Notes under the pieces: generated by a model | Databases searched by the model: none | Seen by the model: only the letters and a program-made list of their open reading frames with translations | Told to the model about the DNA's origin: nothing | Assembly (NCBI GenBank): GCA_035544515.1 | Contig: DATKEG010000047.1 | Coordinates: 1 to 50,741, forward strand | DNA: 50,741 nt | Origin: DATKEG01 sp035544515 | GTDB taxonomy: Bacteria; Acidobacteriota; Vicinamibacteria; Fen-336 | Direction: 5' to 3' | Shown here: positions 41,802-49,955 of the stretch, one piece after another | Layout of the letters: every line of letters starts with the position of its first letter | How positions within the stretch are numbered: the stretch's first letter is position 1 | Program-made: the position numbers and the translations under genes

Positions 41802-43015
41802 GCCCGCCCTCCCTGGGCCAGCTCCGCCTCGAGCCGCTCGAGGAAGAAGCCCACGTCCGTGACCAGCCCGATCGCCTGCATGGTCCCCCGGTTGGAGAGC
41901 TTCACCGGCACCGACTCCGTCATGTCCACGCACACGGTGCGGACGCGCGCGGGCAGCAGGTTGCCGACCGCGATCGAGTGCAGCGCCGAGGCCAACATGA
42001 GGCACATGCCGGCCCCGCGCAGGGCCTCGACGTAGGCCTTCTGGGCCGCGACCACGTCCGTCACCACGTCCTTGAGCGGCCCGTCGTCGCGGATGGACCC
42101 GGCCAGCACGAACGGGATGCCCTTCTTCACCACCTCGTACATGACGCCGGAGGCGACGAGCCCGCTCTCCACCGCGGGCCGGATGCCGCCCGCGCGGTTG
42201 ACGGCGTTGATGGCCCAGAGGTGGTTGCGGCTGCCCCCCTCCATGGCCCGGCCGCTCATCTGGCACACGCCGAGGCTGGTCTTGAGGATCGACTTCTCGA
42301 GGTCGTGGGTGGCGAACGCGTTGCCGGTGAGCAGCACGTCGATCCACCCGTCGCGCACGAGCCGGGCCAGCGGCGCATCGCCGCCGGAGTGCACGATGGC
42401 GGGGCCGGCCACCACCACGATCTTGCCGCCCTCCTCGCGCGTCCGGCGCATCTCCCGCGCCGCGCCCGAGATCACGATGCCCTTGTTGATCTCCGCGGAG
42501 ATGTCGTTGCTCATGAAGCCGAAGACGGAGAAGTCGCGGCTGCGCTCGGGCGGCTTGACGCGGATCCCGGGCCCGCGCAGGACCACGGCCTCGCCCTTCC
42601 CGACCTGTCCCTGCTTCACGCACGTGGGCGCCCCGCCGCGCAGGACGAGGGCGCAATCCATCCTCTGCTCCCGCACCGGCTCCCAGCGTCCCGTGATCCG
42701 GACGAAGGTGTCGTAGTTGGTCGTGGAGTAGAACTCGTCGGGCAGGATCCCGTCCGCCTCCGCCGGCGCGAACTGGGCGTCGGCCACGACCGTGGAGGCG
42801 CCCAGGTAGTTCAGGTCTTCCAGGATCGCGTCGAGCGCGCCCGCGTCTTTCGCCGTGACCGACAGCTTGACGAACGAGGCGTCGTCGTTGCGCTTGCCGA
42901 CCCGGAACTCCTCCACCTCGAACTCCCCCCCGCCCTCCACGATGCGCGCGAACGCCCGGCGCAGGATGTCGGAGTCGATGAGGTGCCCTTCCATCGTGAC
43001 CGTCTCGTGGACCAC
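41798..43015 (-). CDS. LOR/SDH-domain ornithine cyclodeaminase-type protein (TIGR00300 group)
   Basis: A 405-residue protein with the LOR/SDH bifunctional-enzyme conserved region. It begins VTMEGHLIDSDILRRAFARI and includes LNYLGASTVVADAQFAPAEA, DFSVFGFMSNDISAEINKGI, VVVAGPAIVHSGGD and GNAFATHDLEKSIL. Homologues with this region, such as the archaeal enzyme and the C-terminal half of cyanobacterial AgrE/ArgZ, convert ornithine to proline and ammonia with NAD. They are unrelated to the mu-crystallin type. The arginine dihydrolase half found in AgrE is absent. It is translationally coupled to the phoX-like gene and follows dcd by 15 bp. A P5C dehydrogenase that would use the product lies 12 kb away. 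Confidence 0.82.
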   Translation of the reverse strand: MVHETVTMEGHLIDSDILRRAFARIVEGGGEFEVEEFRVGKRNDDASFVKLSVTAKDAGALDAILEDLNYLGASTVVADAQFAPAEADGILPDEFYSTTNYDTFVRITGRWEPVREQRMDCALVLRGGAPTCVKQGQVGKGEAVVLRGPGIRVKPPERSRDFSVFGFMSNDISAEINKGIVISGAAREMRRTREEGGKIVVVAGPAIVHSGGDAPLARLVRDGWIDVLLTGNAFATHDLEKSILKTSLGVCQMSGRAMEGGSRNHLWAINAVNRAGGIRPAVESGLVASGVMYEVVKKGIPFVLAGSIRDDGPLKDVVTDVVAAQKAYVEALRGAGMCLMLASALHSIAVGNLLPARVRTVCVDMTESVPVKLSNRGTMQAIGLVTDVGFFLERLEAELAQGGRA

Positions 43016-43030
43016 GGCGGGTTCTCCTGC

Positions 43031-43585
43031 CTAGAGCCTGGGGAGGGTGAGGGTCTTCTGGGCCTGGTACTTGCCCTTCTTGTCGGCATAGGAGGTCTCG
43101 CACACCTCGTCGCTCTCGAAGAAGAGCACCTGCGCGATGCCTTCGTTCGCGTAGATCTTGGCGGGCAGGGGCGTGGTGTTGGACACCTCCAGGGTGACGA
43201 TGCCCTCCCACTCCGGCTCGAACGGGGTCACGTTCACGATGATCCCACAGCGCGCGTAGCTCGACTTGCCGACGCAGATGGTGAGCACGTTCCTGGGTAT
43301 GCGGAAGTACTCGACCGTCCGCGCCAGCGCGAACGAGTTCGGGGGGATGATGCACACGTCGTTCTGCACGTCCACGAAGGAGCGCGGGTCGAAGTCCTTC
43401 GGATCGACGATGGTCGAGTTGATGTTCGTGAAGATCTTGAACTCGTCCGCGATGCGCACGTCGTAGCCGTAGGACGACAGTCCGTAGGAGAGCACGCCGT
43501 GGCGCACCTGGGTGTCGGTGAAGGGCTCGATCATGCCGCGCTCGAGCGCCATGCGCCGGATCCACTTGTCCGCCTTGATGGACAT
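43031..43585 (-). CDS. dcd: dCTP deaminase
   Basis: A 184-residue trimeric deaminase that makes dUTP from dCTP for thymidylate synthesis. The active-site region is VGKSSYARCGI (Ser and Arg) and VTPFEPEWEGIVTLEVSN (catalytic Glu). Other conserved parts are LSYGLSSYGYDVRI and the C-terminal SSYADKKGKYQAQ-type tail (here TSYADKKGKYQAQKTLTLP). Start ATG 43585 follows GGAGGGGGG; the frame is open for nine more codons upstream but without a ribosome site. No dUTPase is adjacent. Confidence 0.96.
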   Translation of the reverse strand: MSIKADKWIRRMALERGMIEPFTDTQVRHGVLSYGLSSYGYDVRIADEFKIFTNINSTIVDPKDFDPRSFVDVQNDVCIIPPNSFALARTVEYFRIPRNVLTICVGKSSYARCGIIVNVTPFEPEWEGIVTLEVSNTTPLPAKIYANEGIAQVLFFESDEVCETSYADKKGKYQAQKTLTLPRL

Positions 43586-43752
43586 CCCCCCTCCGTGGCC
43601 CTGGACCCGCAAGCGCGGGCGCTCAAGGATTCCACGAGCACCGGGTGCCGAGCAACTCAGTTGCCGGATGGAGCGGCCAGGTGCCCTGCCTTCCGCGGAC
43701 GTGGAACAATAGCGGCCATGATCGAATCCGAGCGCACCCTGGAGGCACCGCG

Positions 43753-43971
43753 ATGAAGCACCCCGGCACCGCCGCCGTCCTGAGCCTGCTCATCCCGGGC
43801 GTCGGCCAGTTCTACAACGGCGATTTCCTGCGCGGCATCTTCTGGCTGATCGTCACCCCCGGCCTCTGGATCGGATCCGGCGGGACCCTCGGCTGGATCT
43901 TCCACATCCTGTCGGCCTGGACCGCCCACCGGCGCGCCCACTACTGGAACCGGCGGCAGACCCCGGCATGA
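43753..43971 (+). CDS. small TM2-like membrane protein
   Basis: A 72-residue protein with two hydrophobic helices. AVLSLLIPGVGQFYNGDFLR is the TM2-domain-like first helix with its conserved Pro, Gly, Gln and Tyr. The second is GIFWLIVTPGLWIG, and GWIFHILSAWTAHRRAHYW follows. Such proteins are small inner-membrane proteins without known function. ATG 43753 is preceded by GGAGG (43740-43744). It overlaps the next gene by four bases (ATGA). Confidence 0.82.
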   Translation: MKHPGTAAVLSLLIPGVGQFYNGDFLRGIFWLIVTPGLWIGSGGTLGWIFHILSAWTAHRRAHYWNRRQTPA

Positions 43972-45176
43972 GCCTGGGCGGTTCACCGCCCGGTCCAGAG
44001 CGGCGCGACGTCCTCCTCGGCGCTCTGGCGGCGCTCCTCGCCCTGGCGCTCAACGCCGGCTACGTGTCGGCGCACCTCGGCTTCGTCCACCGGCCGAAAC
44101 AGGTGCGCGAGAGCGACCATCACCACTACATCGAGATGGCGGAGGGTGAGGCCGGACGCCAGGCGCTCGCCGAGGCGCCGCCCTACCTCTGGCGCGTGCT
44201 GACGCCGATGGCGGCCCGCCTCCTGACCCACGCCGGCCTGAGCGTGAACGCCGCCTTCTACCTGATCACCAACCTGTCGCTGTTCGGCTTCCTGCTCGTC
44301 CTCTTCCTCTACCTGCGCGAGGTCGGCTTCGACCGCCTGCTCGCGCTCGGCGGACTCGCGCTCGTGGCGTTGATGCAGGGGGCCGTCCGCTGGTTCGAGT
44401 ACCAGTACTGGATGTCGGACCCGCCCTGCCTGTTCCTCGTCGCGCTCGCCTTCTGGCTCGTGCGGCGCGAGAAGCACGCGGCCCTCGGTCTCGTGAGCGT
44501 GGTGGCGGCGCTGGTGCGCGAGACCTACGTGGTCGTCTACGCGCACTACTTCCTCTACCTCTGGAAGCGCGGGTCGGGGGTCCGGGCGACGGCGCGCACG
44601 CTGGCGGTCAGCGCGGCGCCGGTGGCCATCCTGCTCCTCCTGCGGCACGCGATCGTGCCCAACCAGCCCGACGACCTGGTGGCCTCGTTTCACGAGAACG
44701 TGGCCTTCCGCCTCCGGCGCCTCTTCGACAACCAGTGGTACGTGTTGACCGTGGGCACCTGGGGCGTGCTGTTCCCGCTCCTGTTCCTCTATCCCGGCCG
44801 GATCTGGGAGCTGTCGCGCCGCCACTTCGACCAGATGGCACCGGCGCTCCTGGTCTACGCCTCGCTCGCGGTCTCGAACAACACGGAGCGCCCGCTGGCC
44901 TACGCCGTGCCGGCCCTGCTGCCGGCGGCCCTCCACAACCTGAGGACGTTCCTCGGCGAAACCGGCCTGCCCCCGTTCGCCGTCCTGCTCCCGGCGGTGG
45001 CCCTGCAGGCCTTCTTCTGGTGGCAGACGCGCCTCTTCGAGCTGGGCATGAGCATCTACCAGCCGGCCAACCTGGCCGTGGCCGCGGCCATGCTCGCGTT
45101 CTGGGTCCTGTGCCGCCTGTCCCTGGCCCGGACGCAGGGACGCGCCGGCGCGCGGGCCGAGGCCACGCGTCAGTAA
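43968..45176 (+). CDS. polytopic membrane protein, possibly GT-C glycosyltransferase-like
   Basis: A 402-residue protein with about nine to ten hydrophobic helices. The first loop contains RESDHHHYIEMAEGEAG and AEAPPYLWRVLTPMAARLL, where acidic and His residues after helix 1 recall the catalytic loop of GT-C glycosyltransferases. VAALVRETYVVVYAHYFLYL is another feature seen in integral-membrane mannosyltransferase-like proteins. No C-terminal soluble domain is present. Substrate unknown; the GT-C idea is a structural analogy only. It converges with the SGNH hydrolase gene, and the last seven bases overlap. Confidence 0.65.
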   Translation: MSLGGSPPGPERRDVLLGALAALLALALNAGYVSAHLGFVHRPKQVRESDHHHYIEMAEGEAGRQALAEAPPYLWRVLTPMAARLLTHAGLSVNAAFYLITNLSLFGFLLVLFLYLREVGFDRLLALGGLALVALMQGAVRWFEYQYWMSDPPCLFLVALAFWLVRREKHAALGLVSVVAALVRETYVVVYAHYFLYLWKRGSGVRATARTLAVSAAPVAILLLLRHAIVPNQPDDLVASFHENVAFRLRRLFDNQWYVLTVGTWGVLFPLLFLYPGRIWELSRRHFDQMAPALLVYASLAVSNNTERPLAYAVPALLPAALHNLRTFLGETGLPPFAVLLPAVALQAFFWWQTRLFELGMSIYQPANLAVAAAMLAFWVLCRLSLARTQGRAGARAEATRQ

Positions 45177-46273
45177 CCCCTGACCACCGCGAAGTCCCGG
45201 GGCCGATAGTCCGTGCAGCGGCCGCGGGGCGGCGCGGGGCACGGCAGGCCGGCCGCGCACAGCGCCTCGTGGATCGCGTGGGCCGCCACCCGGTGCCCCA
45301 GCGGGCTCGGATGCACCACGTCCACGCGCGCCGCACGGAAGTCGTAGGCCGCGAAGCAGTCGAGCAGGTCCACCGCGGCGAGGGAGGCCCGGCGGGCCGC
45401 GGCCATGACCGCGCGATGGAGGTCGCGGTGCGGGTAGCGGTCGAAGCGTTCGCCGAAGGTCGGGAACACCGCGACCAGCCCGGGCACGCCGCCGGCCTCG
45501 CGCAGGAGGACGGCCAGGACGTCGAATCGCGCTTGCAGCTCCGCCTGCTGCTGGGAAACGGCCTCGGCGTAGAGCGGTCCCGGCATGGGGTTGCGCGTGC
45601 GCACGAACGCGCGGCGCCCTTCGCGCTCCGCCAGGCGGTACTCGATCCAGGCGAACAGCCGCGAGTGCTCGAGGAGGGCGTCCGCGACGCGGCCGGCGAC
45701 GCTCTGGCGCCGCGCCGAGCGGTCCACGGTGAGGCCGTATTCGTAGGACAGCGCGCTCTCGAGGTCGTTGAGACAGAGCGCCAGCACCACCGCGTCGGGC
45801 GCGAAGCGCAGCACCCGGGACCGCAGCACCTCCGTCGTCTGGTCCAGGTTGTACCCGGGCACGCCGAAGTTCAGCACCTCGACGCGCCGGGCGGCCGGGC
45901 CCGCGTTGAGCAGCCTCTCGAGCTGCCGTGGGAACGCGTCCTCCTCGGCCACCCAGTACCCGAAGGCGATCGAATCGCCGAGCACGGCCACGCGCGTCAC
46001 GCCCGCCGGCTTCGCCTCGCCCACTTCGGGGCCGCGCAGGCCGGACGTATTGACGCGGTACTCGACTTCCGCCGCGGCCACGGCCCCCGGGCGCAGGTCG
46101 AAGCGCAGGCGCGGGTTGGGGCTGCGCCGGACGGTGGCCCGGTTGATCTGCACCGTGCCCACGGGCACCCGGGCCGCGCGGAACGCCAGCTCGAGCGCCC
46201 CGAGCGTGACCAGGACGGACACGAGCAGGAGGAGCATCGAGGGCAGCAGCCGCCCGCGGCGCGGACCGCTCAC
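45170..46273 (-). CDS. membrane-anchored SGNH/GDSL hydrolase
   Basis: A 367-residue protein. An N-terminal anchor covers about residues 8-28 (LLPSMLLLLVSVLVTLGALE). A beta-rich segment of about 60 residues leads into the SGNH fold: block I VAVLGDSIAFGYWV (Ser nucleophile), block II FGVPGYNLDQ (Gly), block III ALCLNDLESA (Asn) and block V VDVVHPSPLGHRV (Asp and His). These enzymes are esterases or acetyl-transfer partners on sugars and lipids. It is last in an ndk-DUF2905-SGNH run. Start GTG 46273. Confidence 0.88.
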   Translation of the reverse strand: MSGPRRGRLLPSMLLLLVSVLVTLGALELAFRAARVPVGTVQINRATVRRSPNPRLRFDLRPGAVAAAEVEYRVNTSGLRGPEVGEAKPAGVTRVAVLGDSIAFGYWVAEEDAFPRQLERLLNAGPAARRVEVLNFGVPGYNLDQTTEVLRSRVLRFAPDAVVLALCLNDLESALSYEYGLTVDRSARRQSVAGRVADALLEHSRLFAWIEYRLAEREGRRAFVRTRNPMPGPLYAEAVSQQQAELQARFDVLAVLLREAGGVPGLVAVFPTFGERFDRYPHRDLHRAVMAAARRASLAAVDLLDCFAAYDFRAARVDVVHPSPLGHRVAAHAIHEALCAAGLPCPAPPRGRCTDYRPRDFAVVRGY

Positions 46274-46277
46274 GGCC

Positions 46278-46490
46278 TCAGCGCCGGAGCAGCCAGAGGA
46301 GCGCGGTGAGGACGAGGCTAAGCAGGATGCTGGTGGCCAGGGGGAAGTAAAGGGTGAGGTTCCCGCGCCGATAGGCCAGGTCTCCCGGCAAGCGGCCCAC
46401 CCACGGCACCCGGCCGGCGAAGGTCAACACGAGTCCGAGGACGATGATCACTCCGCCGATGATCAGGAGGAGACGGCCCAGCTCCGGCAT
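46278..46490 (-). CDS. DUF2905 small membrane protein
   Basis: A 70-residue protein with two membrane helices: LGRLLLIIGGVIIVLGLVL and YFPLATSILLSLVLTALLWL. The conserved loop VPWVGRLPGDLAYRRGN is the hallmark of DUF2905. Function is unknown. It lies 18 bp after ndk and four bases before the SGNH gene. Confidence 0.93.
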   Translation of the reverse strand: MPELGRLLLIIGGVIIVLGLVLTFAGRVPWVGRLPGDLAYRRGNLTLYFPLATSILLSLVLTALLWLLRR

Positions 46491-46508
46491 TTGGACCTCC
46501 GGGCGCCG

Positions 46509-46931
46509 CTATCGCGACCCGAGCTCGAGGCCGGGAAAGAAGTAGCCGATCTCGAAGGCCGCCGTCTCCGGGGCGTCGGAGCCGTGGATGGCGTTGGCCT
46601 CGATGGACTGGGCAAAGTCCTTCCGGATCGTGCCCGGCGCGGCCCTGGCCGGATCCGTGGCCCCCATCACCTCGCGCAGCCGCGCGATCGCGTCGTCGCG
46701 CTCGAGCACGAGGGTGAGACACGGGCCGGAGGACATGAACTCGGTCAGGCTCCCGAAGAACGGGCGCTGCCGGTGCACGTGGTAGAAGCCCTCCGCCTCG
46801 CCCCGGCTCAGGTACCGGAGGCGGGCGGCCACGAGCTTGAACCCCGCCTTCTCCAGCCGCGCCAGGATCTCGCCCGTCTTCCCCGCCCGCACCGCATCCG
46901 GCTTGATGATCGAAAAAGTCCGCTCGCTCAA
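46509..46931 (-). CDS. ndk: nucleoside diphosphate kinase
   Basis: A 140-residue enzyme that transfers the terminal phosphate between nucleoside triphosphates and diphosphates. N-terminal TFSIIKPDAVRAGKTGEIL, PFFGSLTEFMSSGPCLTLVL, and the phospho-His in SIEANAIHGSDAPETA are all present. The start is TTG 46931. Complete and typical length. It lies 88 bp downstream of sucD with a dispersed repeat between them. Confidence 0.97.
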   Translation of the reverse strand: MSERTFSIIKPDAVRAGKTGEILARLEKAGFKLVAARLRYLSRGEAEGFYHVHRQRPFFGSLTEFMSSGPCLTLVLERDDAIARLREVMGATDPARAAPGTIRKDFAQSIEANAIHGSDAPETAAFEIGYFFPGLELGSR

Positions 46932-46959
46932 GGGTCTCCTCTCACCCTACTCGCCCCCC

Positions 46960-47011
46960 TTTTCACTCCTCTGCGTCCTCTCCGTTCATCTCCGCGTCTC
47001 TGCGGTGAAAA
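46960..47011. repeat. dispersed intergenic repeat (CGCAGAGACGCGGAGA type)
   Basis: Bounded by the inverted repeat TTTTCAC (46960-46966) and GTGAAAA (47005-47011). On the minus strand the interior reads CGCAGAGACGCGGAGA and later GGACGCAGAGGAG, tandem-like units of a purine-rich GCAGAG motif. From memory, sequences of this form recur between genes in many Proteobacteria and related phyla. It sits between sucD and ndk. It could also act as a weak hairpin. Confidence 0.55.
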
Positions 47012-47019
47012 GCCGGTCG

Positions 47020-47888
<869 letters not shown>

Positions 47889-47892
<4 letters not shown>

Positions 47893-49064
47893 GCCAAGGC
47901 CCCCGCCGCGGCCACCACCTTCTGCGCGGCTTCCGTCATGTCGTCGGCCGTCGTGAAGTTCAGGCCCGACTCGCGCAGCATGGCCTTGCCCTCGTCCTCG
48001 CGGTTGCCCTTCATGCGGATGACCACCGGCACGCGCACGCCCAGGTCGCGCACCGCGGCGATGACGCCCTCCGCCAACACGTCGCAGCGCAGGATCCCGC
48101 CGAAGATGTTGATGAGGACGGCCTTGACCTCGCGATCGCCGAGCAGGATGCGGAACGCGTTCCTGATCTGCTCCGCGTTGGCGCCCCCGCCCACGTCGAG
48201 GAAGTTGGCCGGGCTGCCGCCCGCGAGCTTGATGATGTCCATGGTGGCCATGGCCAGGCCCGCCCCGTTGACCATGCAGCCGACGGTGCCGCCCTCGAGC
48301 TTGATGTAGTTGAGGCTGTGCTTGGAGGCCTCCACCTCGGCCGGGTCCTCCTCGTCGAAGTCGCGCAGCTCCTTCAGCTCCGGGTGGCGATAGAGGGCGT
48401 TGTCGTCGAAGGTGACCTTCGCGTCCAGGGCGAGCGGGCTGCCGTCGCGCAGCACGAGCAGGGGGTTGATCTCGACCATCGCCGCGTCCACGGCTTCGAA
48501 GGCGCGGTAGATCGACTGCATGAACGACGACGCGCGGGCGAGCTGCGTCGCGGGGATGTTCAGCCCGAAGGCGAGCTTGCGCGCCTGGAAGGGCTGGAAG
48601 CCGACGGCGGGCTCGATCGGCTCCTTGAGGATGGCACCGGGGTCGCGCGCCGCCACCTCCTCGATCTCGACCCCGCCTTGCGCGGAGGCCATGATCACCG
48701 GCGCGCCGGCCGCGCGGTCCACGACCGCCGCGAGGTACATCTCGCGCGCGCCCTCGAGGTCCACGCCCTGCTCGACGAGCAGCCGCCGCACCACCCGTCC
48801 TTCCGGACCCGTCTGGTGCGTCCGCAGCACCGTCCCCAGCATCGCCTTGGCGATCGTCTCCACGTCGTCGACGGTGCGTGCGAGCTTGACCCCGCCGGCC
48901 TTGCCCCGGCCACCCGCGTGGATCTGGGCCTTGACCACCACCGGCAGGCCCAGCTCCTTGGCGTTCTCCACCGCCTCCGCCACGGTGTAGGCCACCTTGC
49001 CCCGCGGCACGGGCACACCGAAAGAGGAGAGGAGGGCCTTGCCCTGATACTCGTGAATCTTCAA
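47889..49064 (-). CDS. sucC: succinate-CoA ligase subunit beta
   Basis: A 391-residue ATP-grasp subunit. N-terminal MKIHEYQGKALLSSFGVPVP, nucleotide-binding VVVKAQIHAGGRGKAGGVKL, VEINPLLV, and LDVGGGANAEQIRNAFRILL with VLINIFGGILRCD near the C-terminus. Nucleotide preference (ADP or GDP) cannot be decided by eye. Start TTG 49064 follows a GAGG element. A hairpin lies in the 82-bp gap upstream. Confidence 0.97.
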
Positions 49065-49105
49065 ATCGGCGTCCTCACTGCGCGTTGACCGTCATCCAGC
49101 GCCTC

Positions 49106-49124
49106 GCCGGAAGTGAATTCCGGC
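49106..49124 (-). terminator. hairpin between FKBP gene and sucC
   Basis: GCCGGAA (49106-49112) and TTCCGGC (49118-49124) form a perfect 7-bp stem with a 5-base loop, 22 bp after the FKBP stop on the minus strand. No T-tract follows, so termination would be weak or Rho-assisted. Confidence 0.35.
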
Positions 49125-49146
49125 TCGGCGGCACCGGAGACGCGCG

Positions 49147-49875
49147 TCACTTCTTGACGATGTCGAGCAGCTCCACCTCGAACACGAGGGTGGAGCCCCC
49201 GGGGATGGAGGGAGGAAAGCCGCGCTCGCCGTAGGCCAGGCCGGGCGGGCAGACCAGCCGCGCCTTCTCGCCGACCTTCATCTTCTGGACGCCTTCCGTC
49301 CAGCACGGGATGACGCCCGTGAGCTGGAACTCCGCCGGCTCGCCGCGCTTGATCGAGCTGTCGAACTCCGTGCCGTCGATCAGCGTGCCCCGGTAATGCA
49401 CCCTGACCCTGTCGCTGGCCGCGGGGCTCGCTCCGGTTCCGGCCTGGAGCGACCTGAACACCATGCCCGACGGCGTCTTGAGCGCCCCCGCCTCCTGCGC
49501 GGCCTGATCGAGGATGGACTGTCCCTTCTCCTGTGCGACCTTCGCGCCGGCCGTCATGCGCGCCTGCGCGAGCTCCTGCACGCGGGGACCGTACACTTCC
49601 AGCTCCACCTCCGGCTTCTGGCCGCTGGCCGCGTCCCGCAGGCCCTTCTGGACGAGCGCCAGCTCCTCGGGCGTGAGGTTCAGCTTCTCGACGTTCTTGC
49701 CCAGGATGAGGCCGAGCGCATAGACGGTCTTCTGCTCGTCGGTCTGCAGCGCGCCCGGCGCCGGGCTGGCGCCGGCTCCCGACTGCGCGCCCGCGCCACA
49801 GCCGAGCGCGGTGAGGCCCACGGCCAGCAACCACGCGCTCGGGCGCCGCGCGCGGGTGTACGTCGAGGATTCCAT
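49147..49875 (-). CDS. FKBP-type peptidyl-prolyl isomerase lipoprotein (FkpA-like)
   Basis: A 242-residue periplasmic isomerase and chaperone. The signal ends TALGC (Cys near residue 26), suggesting lipidation. A helical dimerisation domain of FkpA/Mip type covers about 45-135 (KTVYALGLILGKNVEKLNL). The FKBP domain (about 135-242) has VRVHYRGTLIDGTEFDSS, GVIPCWTEGVQKMKVGEKAR, YGERGFPPSIPGGSTLVFEV and ends ELLDIVKK. ATG 49875 is chosen because it begins the signal; the frame remains open upstream inside the neighbouring gene. AAAGGA lies at the right distance before it. Confidence 0.93.
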   Translation of the reverse strand: MESSTYTRARRPSAWLLAVGLTALGCGAGAQSGAGASPAPGALQTDEQKTVYALGLILGKNVEKLNLTPEELALVQKGLRDAASGQKPEVELEVYGPRVQELAQARMTAGAKVAQEKGQSILDQAAQEAGALKTPSGMVFRSLQAGTGASPAASDRVRVHYRGTLIDGTEFDSSIKRGEPAEFQLTGVIPCWTEGVQKMKVGEKARLVCPPGLAYGERGFPPSIPGGSTLVFEVELLDIVKK

Positions 49876-49906
49876 GGCTGTCCTTTCGCGTGCGTGCGGC
49901 GTGCCT

Positions 49907-49941
49907 AGGATACACCACGGCCATGAACGTCTCCGTGGTGT
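49907..49941 (-). promoter_or_regulatory. -10 box and 9-bp inverted repeat upstream of FKBP gene
   Basis: ACACCACGG (49912-49920) and CCGTGGTGT (49933-49941) are exact reverse complements with a 12-base loop. On the minus strand TATCCT (49912-49907) directly abuts the stem and could be the -10 of the FKBP gene. The structure may be an operator, or a terminator of the dehydrogenase gene that ends 15 bases away; no T-tract follows. Confidence 0.35.
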
Positions 49942-49955
49942 GTCGGCCACCGCCC

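Noticed and set aside
41802..43565. Minus-strand upstream extension of the phoX-like frame to a 1181-residue fusion
   Set aside because: The extension overlaps the ornithine cyclodeaminase and dcd genes in another frame and has the low-complexity look of a shadow frame; the Tat signal fixes the true start at 41801.
43586..43752. Possible small gene or RNA between dcd and the TM2-like gene
   Set aside because: There is a short stem (CCCGC/GCGGG) and an ATG at 43719, but that frame is only a few codons long before it meets the next gene, with no tRNA- or riboswitch-like pattern.
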